A DNA stretch of 12,730 nucleotides from DAOTUB01 sp034437455 (GTDB taxonomy: Bacteria > Chloroflexota > Anaerolineae > B4-G1): NCBI GenBank assembly GCA_034437455.1, contig DAOTUB010000211.1, positions 1-12,730 of the forward strand, in the 5' to 3' direction. Positions 7,591 through 12,730 of the stretch are shown here, in pieces. The translations under genes were made by a program, and so were the position numbers. The notes under the pieces were generated by a model, which was given only the letters and a program-made list of their open reading frames with translations, was not told where the DNA came from and did not search any database. The stretch's first letter is position 1, and every line of letters begins with the position of its first letter.

Positions 7591-9840
7591 ATGAAAATTA
7601 TGCCCACAACCTCTGCCGCGTCCCCCGCTGAAGCAGCTTCCCCAATGGCTCCAGCGCGACCTACAGAGCGTATCGAGGTGATCGACATCCTTCGTGGTGT
7701 CTCGATTCTCGGCGTGATCCTGATGAATATGCTGGGCTATGCGGGCTACGGCACGCCATTCCAGGAGATGCAGGCGGTGAACCGCGTCGTCGTGTGGCTC
7801 ATCACGTTCTTTGTGCAGGCGAAATTCTACACCTTGCTCTCGTTCCTCTTTGGCTGGGGGATGGCCACGCAGATGGAGCGGGCCGCGTCGCGCGGTCGGC
7901 GCTTTGTTCCGCTCTACGTGCGGCGGTTGCTCGCCCTTTTGCTGATCGGCCTGGTGCACGCGATCCTCATCTGGGATGGCGATATTCTCGTGACGTATGC
8001 CCTGCTTGGATTTCCGCTGCTCCTCTTTCGCAAACGCTCAGACAGAACGCTCCTGATAGCCGTGGTCGTCTGTATGCTGATCCCGGTTCTGATCAGCACC
8101 CCCGGCCCCGGAGAGACGTTCCGCGCGGCGTACGCCAGGCTGACCGAACCTCTGCGGCACCAACCTCCAGCAGGTATTTATACCGAAGGTTCCTACCTGG
8201 AATTCACACTGCATCGGTTACAAAGCCTGAGATCGTTCTATTCCCAGGCAGTCTATTGGGCTACGCACGTCTTTGGCATGTTCCTGCTCGGCTTGTACGC
8301 CGGGCGACGCCGCATCTTTCACAACATCTCCGCGCACCTGCCGCTCTTTCGCCAGGTGATGTGGGGGGGATTGATCGTGGGCGTTGTCTGCAACCTGATA
8401 TTCGTCTCTGTGAGTGCCTCGCCAGGGCGCGTCTCGGTTGCCTACTATCCGCTCGCGACGAGAGGCGCTCGGACCATCGGAGGACCCGCCCTGTGCTTGT
8501 TCTACATCTCGGCGATCGTCCTGCTCGTTCAGCGGAGAGCGTGGCGGGACCAACTGGCCCCTTTTGCCGCCGTGGGGCGCATGGCGTTGAGCAATTATCT
8601 CGCCCAGTCCGTGTTTTGCACGTTGTTCTTTTATGGGTATGGATTGGGAGTCTATGGCAAACTCGGCCCCACGATCACGCTGGTGTTGACGCTCGTCATC
8701 TACCGGGTGCAGATGGCCCTGAGCGGCTGGTGGTTAGAACGGTACCAGTTCGGCCCGGCGGAATGGCTGTGGCGCTCGCTTTCTTACGGCAGACTCCAGC
8801 CGCTCAAACCCCGGAAGCGTGCTGCCCGCACCGTGGCTGCCCCGGCAGAACCCAGCCAGACTGCGTCGGAGCCGCCGCGCAAGGTCGGCCAGGTCGTCTT
8901 ATTTGTGCTGCGCCGCCCGTTGTTCATTGCCGTCGTTGCTTTTGTCATCGTCTACTTTTGCATCCTGGGGATGAGGCTCAACGTCAATTCGAGCGTGCGG
9001 GGGACGCACCGCAGCGTGTGGAACCTGGCCGAGCCAGCCCTCGACGAGACGTTCGACTTTTTCGCGGACGTGATCCAGGGCGACCTGGGCATCGGGCGCG
9101 ACCCTGCCGAGGGCGCGTCGTGGACGTCACTGGCCGATCTGCTGGCCGAAAGCTATGGCAACAGCGCGCAATTGCTGGCGATCTCCATCGTGCTGGCGAC
9201 GCTGCTCGGTATCGCCGCGGGGGGATTGGCGGCGCTGCGACGCCACTCGCCGCTGGCGCTTTCCACCCTCACCGTGACGGTGATCGGCGTCTCGATCCCC
9301 AGTTTCTTTCTCGCCCTGTTGATCATGATCGGCAGTATCGAGTTCTACCAGCTCACCGGCGTCCGCCTGGTGCTCTTTGGTCCCCGGATGAGCCACTCCC
9401 AGGCCCTGCTGCCCCGCGTGGTGCTCCCGGCGTTGGTGTTGACGGCTCGTCCCCTGGCGCACATCACCCGCGTCACGTTCATCTCCATCTCCGAGGTGCT
9501 GGAGCGAGACTATATCCGCACCGCTCGCGCCAAGGGCGTGCCAGCCCTCCTCGTCTTTTGGACGCACACGCTGCGCAACGCCGGGATCAGCATCCTCACC
9601 GCCGTGGTCATCTCGCTTCGCTTTGCCCTGGGCAGCATGCCGGTCGCCGAGATATTTTTCAACTGGCCCGGCCTGGGCGTCACGATGCTCAACGGCATCT
9701 ACCAGCGGGACGTCCGGGTGGTCGCTGGCTCGGCCTTGCTCCTGGGCGTGAGCTTTCTTTTAATCAATATGGCTTTGGATCTGCTCTATCGTTTCATCGA
9801 CCCGCGACTGCGCGATCAGGAGAACGGAGGCGGCGGATGA
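7591..9840 (+). CDS. YeiB/DUF418 domain fused to DppB-type ABC permease
   Basis: A 749-residue inner-membrane fusion. Residues about 26-400 form a complete YeiB/DUF418 multi-TM domain: the opening RIEVIDILRGVSILGVILMN, the KFYTLLSFLFGWGM segment (78-91), RRLLALLLIGLVHAILIWDG-DIL (111-133), and the closing GRMALSNYLAQS (329-340) and FGPAEWLWRSLSYGR (387-401). This family belongs to a group of putative transmembrane acyltransferases; the activity is unproven. A Pro/Ala/Arg linker (about 402-432) leads to a DppB/OppB-like permease (about 433-745): TM1, the GDLG motif (497-500), and the EAA cytoplasmic loop ERDYIRTARAKGV (638-650) that docks the ATPase. The C-terminal segment FFNWPGLGVTMLNGIYQRDV (689-708) is typical of the family. 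The extracytoplasmic loop after TM1 is short for DppB. No strong ribosome site precedes the ATG, so the exact start is uncertain. The stop overlaps the next start (ATGA). Fusion of these two families is unusual. Confidence 0.85.
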   Translation: MKIMPTTSAASPAEAASPMAPARPTERIEVIDILRGVSILGVILMNMLGYAGYGTPFQEMQAVNRVVVWLITFFVQAKFYTLLSFLFGWGMATQMERAASRGRRFVPLYVRRLLALLLIGLVHAILIWDGDILVTYALLGFPLLLFRKRSDRTLLIAVVVCMLIPVLISTPGPGETFRAAYARLTEPLRHQPPAGIYTEGSYLEFTLHRLQSLRSFYSQAVYWATHVFGMFLLGLYAGRRRIFHNISAHLPLFRQVMWGGLIVGVVCNLIFVSVSASPGRVSVAYYPLATRGARTIGGPALCLFYISAIVLLVQRRAWRDQLAPFAAVGRMALSNYLAQSVFCTLFFYGYGLGVYGKLGPTITLVLTLVIYRVQMALSGWWLERYQFGPAEWLWRSLSYGRLQPLKPRKRAARTVAAPAEPSQTASEPPRKVGQVVLFVLRRPLFIAVVAFVIVYFCILGMRLNVNSSVRGTHRSVWNLAEPALDETFDFFADVIQGDLGIGRDPAEGASWTSLADLLAESYGNSAQLLAISIVLATLLGIAAGGLAALRRHSPLALSTLTVTVIGVSIPSFFLALLIMIGSIEFYQLTGVRLVLFGPRMSHSQALLPRVVLPALVLTARPLAHITRVTFISISEVLERDYIRTARAKGVPALLVFWTHTLRNAGISILTAVVISLRFALGSMPVAEIFFNWPGLGVTMLNGIYQRDVRVVAGSALLLGVSFLLINMALDLLYRFIDPRLRDQENGGGG

Positions 9841-12371
9841 AACTGCGCGAACGGATCGCCCGTCTCCTGAACCCCCGCGCCGATCTTTCCCGGTTGCGCC
9901 ACACTTCACCGCGCGCAGAAGTCATACCGGAGCGACGCATCCGCCTGCGCCACGTGCTGTTCAACTTTCCTCTGTTGGTCGGTGGGCTGATCGTGCTGGC
10001 GCTGTTCGTCGGCGTGTTGTTCGGGCCGGTGCTGGCTCCCAAGAACCCCTATCTGCACGGGCGCCACCTCACCGAGTACGTCGACGGCGTGCTCACGTCT
10101 CCGCCCTTCCCGCCATCGCCCCAGTACCCGCTCGGCACCGACGAGCTGGGCCGCGACACGATGAGCATGTTGCTCTACGGCACGCGCAACACGCTGGTGG
10201 CGGCGGCCTTTATCACGATGGCGCGCCTGCTGCTGGGAGTGGCGCTGGGCGGCCTGGCCGGTTGGAACGAGGGCCGCCTGGTCGACCAGATCGTGATGGG
10301 AACCATCCAGATGTTGATCTCGCTGCCCATGCTGCTGGTGGCGATGATCCTAATCTTTGCGTTAGACATCCGGCGCGGCCTGCCGGTCTTTATCGTCGCG
10401 CTGTGCGCCGTGGGCTGGGGCGAGATCGCCCAGTACACCCGCGCCGAGTTCATCCACATCAAGCAGGAGCCGTTCCTGGACAGCGGGCGAGTGGTCGGGC
10501 TGAACTCGCTGGAGCTGGCGATCCGCCACATCCTGCCCAACGTCCTGCCCGCGCTGATCGTCATCACCCTGCTGGAGATGGGCGCGGTGCTCATGATCCT
10601 GGGCGAACTGGGCTTTATCGGCGTCTATATCGGCGGCGGCACCACTATCCAGGTCGTCGAGCACGTGCAGAGGCAGTACTTTTCGCTACCCGAGTGGGGC
10701 GCGATGATGGCTGGATCTCGCGCGTGGGCCCGCGGCCAACCGTGGATGATCATGTCCCCGGCGGTCGCCTTTTTTGTCTCCGTCACCGGATTCAATCTAC
10801 TCGGCGAGGGACTGCGGCGGCTGATCGAGCGCGGCATCTTTAACACCGCCCTGCTGCTCAGTTGGCGGGCGCTCGTCGTGATCGCGCTCATCACCACTGC
10901 CAGCATGTACGTCATCGTCACGCTCGGCCCCGCCCCCTCCTACCGGCAACTGGCGCAGCAGATCGGCGAGGCCGACCTGGTGCGCCACGTCGAGTTTCTC
11001 AGCGCAGACCGCCTGAACGGGCGTGGCGTTGGCAGTCCAGGGGCACGCGAGGCGGCCCAGTACATCGCCGACGAACTGGAGAGCTATGGTCTCACTCCGC
11101 CGCCCGGTGGCTGGCTGCGGGAGATGCCGCTCACGCTGGCTCGCCTGGCCGAGTCGCCCGAGCTGTCGCTGGTCGACGAGGCAGGGCGCGCGCTCACCAC
11201 CTTCACCCGCCTGGTCGACTATGGCGAAACCGTCGAGTATCACGGCGGCAGCGGTCAGGCCGAAGCCCCGGTCACGCTCGTTCTCTTTCCCCCGTCCGGC
11301 GATTCAAGCCAGCGTTCGGAGAACCCTGTCGTGCGGCAGGAGGCGTACGCTCGCTTCAAGAGGCTGGATTTGAGGGGGCGCATCGCGATGGTCATTGCGG
11401 ACAACGCCCCTGGAGATTTTTCCACCGAGGCGCTCATCCGGGGCGCGCAGGGCGTGCTGATCGTTTCTGACGACGTGCGACCCTTTGACCAGATTCCTGC
11501 CGCTTCGCTTACGGGCGATTACCTGGAGCGTCCTCCACTGCCGGTCTTTCGCATTACCCCCGCCACCGCCAACACTATCCTGGCTACCTCCCCCCCCTTG
11601 GGGGGGACAGAGGGGGGGGATGCTCTCGAAGCGACCCGAGCGGAGATTGCCGCCTGGGATACGACGGAGCCGCCCTGGATCGCCCGCGAACTCGACGCCC
11701 AGGTGCGCATGAGCGTCCAGTTCGAGCCGCCCGAGACGGTCACGGCGCACAACGTGATGTGGCTGCTCAATGGCTCGGATGCAGCGATGGCGCGGGATTT
11801 AATCATCGTTTCGTGTCACTATGACGGGTTGGGGCGCGCGCCCGACGGCACGCTCTACCCTGGCGCGAACGGAAACGGATCCGGCGTGGCGGCGCTGCTC
11901 GAGATCGCCCGTCTGTGGCAGGAGCAAGAGTTCGCCCCCCGGCGCTCGGTGCTCTTTGCGGCCTGGGCGGGCGGCGAGCTGCCCTACTCGGGAGCGCACC
12001 ATTTGCTGGACATGCCCAACAGCTTCCTCGAACGGTACAACATCGTCGCGGTGATCCACCTCGACCGGCTGGGGAGCGAGAGCGGCGAGGGGTTGGTGGT
12101 GCATCCGGTGAACGAGCGGGACACACTGTTCGATCTGCTCGCCTCCAGCGCCGAGGGGATGGAGGTGCAGGTGGCCCGAGGCTCTGCCTTGCGTCACCCC
12201 TATCAGCAGTTGTTTAACGGGCGACTCGGCACGCTGGTCGTCACCTGGGGCAATCCGCGGCCCGCGTTCGACGGCGACACGCCCGATCTTGTCAATCCGC
12301 AGCACTTGAGCCAGGCGGTCCAGGTCGTCAATCTGACGTTGATTACGGCGGCGCACGAACCGACGTACTGA
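9837..12371 (+). CDS. DppC-type ABC permease fused to M28-like pseudopeptidase
   Basis: An 844-residue fusion translated by ATGA overlap with the preceding permease gene, with GGAGG upstream of the start. Residues about 35-335 are a DppC/OppC permease: TM1 at 42-66, the signature YPLGTDELGRD (97-107), and an EAA loop at about 200-235 ending RHILPN (the usual AARALG reads SGRVVG). An extra helix, WRALVVIALITTASMYVIVTL (343-363), should carry the chain outside the membrane. Residues about 370-840 resemble an M28 peptidase with a PA-like insert (about 430-630). H661 and D663 (HYD), E714 and D743 are kept. G679 replaces the metal-bridging Asp (PGANGNGSG), G713 replaces the general-base Glu, and A810 sits where the last His ligand belongs. 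Peptide hydrolysis is therefore unlikely; peptide capture for the transporter is an inference. An in-frame GC repeat encodes SPPLGGTEGG (585-594). Confidence 0.85.
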   Translation: MKLRERIARLLNPRADLSRLRHTSPRAEVIPERRIRLRHVLFNFPLLVGGLIVLALFVGVLFGPVLAPKNPYLHGRHLTEYVDGVLTSPPFPPSPQYPLGTDELGRDTMSMLLYGTRNTLVAAAFITMARLLLGVALGGLAGWNEGRLVDQIVMGTIQMLISLPMLLVAMILIFALDIRRGLPVFIVALCAVGWGEIAQYTRAEFIHIKQEPFLDSGRVVGLNSLELAIRHILPNVLPALIVITLLEMGAVLMILGELGFIGVYIGGGTTIQVVEHVQRQYFSLPEWGAMMAGSRAWARGQPWMIMSPAVAFFVSVTGFNLLGEGLRRLIERGIFNTALLLSWRALVVIALITTASMYVIVTLGPAPSYRQLAQQIGEADLVRHVEFLSADRLNGRGVGSPGAREAAQYIADELESYGLTPPPGGWLREMPLTLARLAESPELSLVDEAGRALTTFTRLVDYGETVEYHGGSGQAEAPVTLVLFPPSGDSSQRSENPVVRQEAYARFKRLDLRGRIAMVIADNAPGDFSTEALIRGAQGVLIVSDDVRPFDQIPAASLTGDYLERPPLPVFRITPATANTILATSPPLGGTEGGDALEATRAEIAAWDTTEPPWIARELDAQVRMSVQFEPPETVTAHNVMWLLNGSDAAMARDLIIVSCHYDGLGRAPDGTLYPGANGNGSGVAALLEIARLWQEQEFAPRRSVLFAAWAGGELPYSGAHHLLDMPNSFLERYNIVAVIHLDRLGSESGEGLVVHPVNERDTLFDLLASSAEGMEVQVARGSALRHPYQQLFNGRLGTLVVTWGNPRPAFDGDTPDLVNPQHLSQAVQVVNLTLITAAHEPTY
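11586..11619. repeat. C-run/G-run repeat inside the permease-M28 gene
   Basis: A run of 8 C (11590-11597), TT, 7 G (11600-11606), ACAGA, and 8 G (11612-11619) lies in frame and encodes the loop SPPLGGTEGG. It looks like a short interspersed repeat of the same style as 3916-3970. The three long homopolymers are also prone to replication slippage and sequencing error. Confidence 0.55.
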
Positions 12372-12372
12372 G

Positions 12373-12399
12373 CGTAATGAGTAATGCGTGATGCGTAAC
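12373..12399. repeat. GTAATG/GCGT low-complexity repeat
   Basis: Degenerate tandem units (GTAATG, AGTAATGCG, TGATGCGTAA) fill the gap after the permease-M28 stop. They supply both potential start codons (GTG 12388, ATG 12391) of the next reading frame. The array looks like a short interspersed repeat rather than a designed ribosome-binding region. Confidence 0.4.
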
Positions 12400-12509
12400 A
12401 TTGTGGATCGGTTGTTGGTTGGGGTTCTGGTCGTGTTGAGCGCGTCGGTGCTTGTCACGGGGGGACTGGCTGTCTATTTGACGCTGGCCCGCCAGGGTGG
12501 GGCGGTAGC

Positions 12510-12631
12510 CAGCAATTCCCGTTATGGAGTTCGTAGTAGCGACTTTAGTCGTTTCTACTGCATAAACAGCGACTAAAGTCGCCACTACGAACGCCAAAGG
12601 TGTGGCGGCGATGCTAAAACGGGAATTGCTG
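12510..12631. mobile_element. 122-bp MITE with 14-bp TIRs and 9-bp TSD
   Basis: Perfect terminal inverted repeats CAGCAATTCCCGTT (12510-12523) and AACGGGAATTGCTG (12618-12631) bound the element. It is flanked by the direct repeat GGCGGTAGC at 12501-12509 and 12632-12640, a 9-bp target-site duplication. The element is too short to encode a transposase and must have been moved in trans. Families that make duplications of about 9 bp, such as IS4 or ISAs1, are possible sources (inference). It is inserted in the coding sequence of a membrane-anchored protein. Confidence 0.92.
12529..12592. repeat. Near-perfect internal palindrome of the MITE
   Basis: Arms at 12529-12551 and 12570-12592 are inverted copies matching at 22 of 23 positions (mismatch at 12538) around an 18-nt loop. 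Each arm also contains a self-complementary core, CGACTTTAGTCG or CGACTAAAGTCG. As RNA or single-stranded DNA this would fold into a long hairpin, similar in style to REP/BIME elements. Confidence 0.85.
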
Positions 12632-12730
12632 GGCGGTAGCGGATGAAGAGTACGTCATCACGCTGGAGACGGGCGATATCGTGCCCGTGATCGAGAACGA
12701 AGGGTGGGCGTTGTGGCCCAACTGGTCGCC

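Larger units (their letters stand above)
12391..12730 (+). pseudogene. Membrane-anchored protein gene disrupted by a MITE
   Basis: The 5' part (12391-12509) encodes MRNIVDRLLVGVLVVLSASV and onward, an N-terminal signal-anchor helix (about residues 8-33). The frame then enters a 122-bp element and hits a stop inside it (TAA at 12574-12576). Deleting the element and one 9-bp duplication copy joins GC|G and restores an open frame reading ...GGAVADEEYVITLETGDIVP... to the window edge, ending GWALWPNWSP. The insertion adds 131 bp, which is not a multiple of three, and no good restart lies just downstream, so the gene is probably inactive. The PNWSP ending recalls TolB/PD40-type beta-propeller repeats, but the fragment is too short to assign. 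It follows the permease-M28 gene by 19 bp and was probably in the same operon. The start could be GTG 12388. It continues past the window. Confidence 0.75.

Noticed and set aside
6820..7959. A 379-codon minus-strand frame spanning the radical SAM end, the intergenic region and the DUF418 start
   Set aside because: The protein has no domain features and lies antisense to two well-supported genes.
7794..9836. A very long alternative forward frame without stops over the DUF418-DppB gene, continuous with the downstream permease frame
   Set aside because: Its translation is rich in R, P, G and H with no domain signal, while the other frame encodes clear DUF418 and permease motifs. The openness comes from GC-rich codon use.

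Overview
The window is a GC-rich bacterial chromosomal segment carrying eight genes or gene remnants. I infer a member of the Chloroflexota, with moderate confidence. The gene families fit that phylum: a soluble GAF-GAF-class III cyclase, a multi-TM NarL-type histidine kinase, and a monofunctional BirA. So do the short GC-rich interspersed repeats. No rRNA, tRNA or CRISPR array was seen.

Left part (1-5792). A monofunctional biotin protein ligase gene (birA, +) converges on a minus-strand signalling block. That block holds a GAF-GAF-adenylate cyclase with its own promoter, and upstream of it a LuxR-type response regulator / 9-TM histidine kinase operon with a 3-nt gap between the two genes.

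Middle (5793-7590). A 145-bp divergent intergenic region separates the response-regulator operon from a plus-strand B12-binding-type radical SAM gene. It contains a credible promoter for each direction and a perfect 9-bp inverted repeat with one copy in each promoter. This is a natural candidate for regulation by the adjacent two-component system. The radical SAM gene is followed by 222 bp holding hairpins, a possible 29-codon membrane peptide and a weak promoter.

Right part (7591-12730). Two genes overlapping by ATGA encode an unusual oligopeptide-type ABC permease pair. The DppB-like subunit carries a complete YeiB/DUF418 multi-TM domain at its N-terminus. The DppC-like subunit is extended by a seventh TM helix and an extracytoplasmic M28-peptidase-like domain. 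That M28 domain has lost the bridging Asp, the catalytic Glu and the last His ligand, so it is predicted to be a pseudopeptidase that binds or scaffolds rather than cleaves. The ATPases and binding protein are not in the window. Directly downstream is a membrane-anchored gene broken by a 122-bp MITE with 14-bp terminal inverted repeats and a 9-bp target-site duplication. Removing the element and one duplication copy restores the reading frame to the end of the window.

Two short C-run/G-run repeats sit in frame inside coding sequence, one in the kinase linker and one in the permease-M28 protein. This shows that small mobile or amplifying repeats have been active here.
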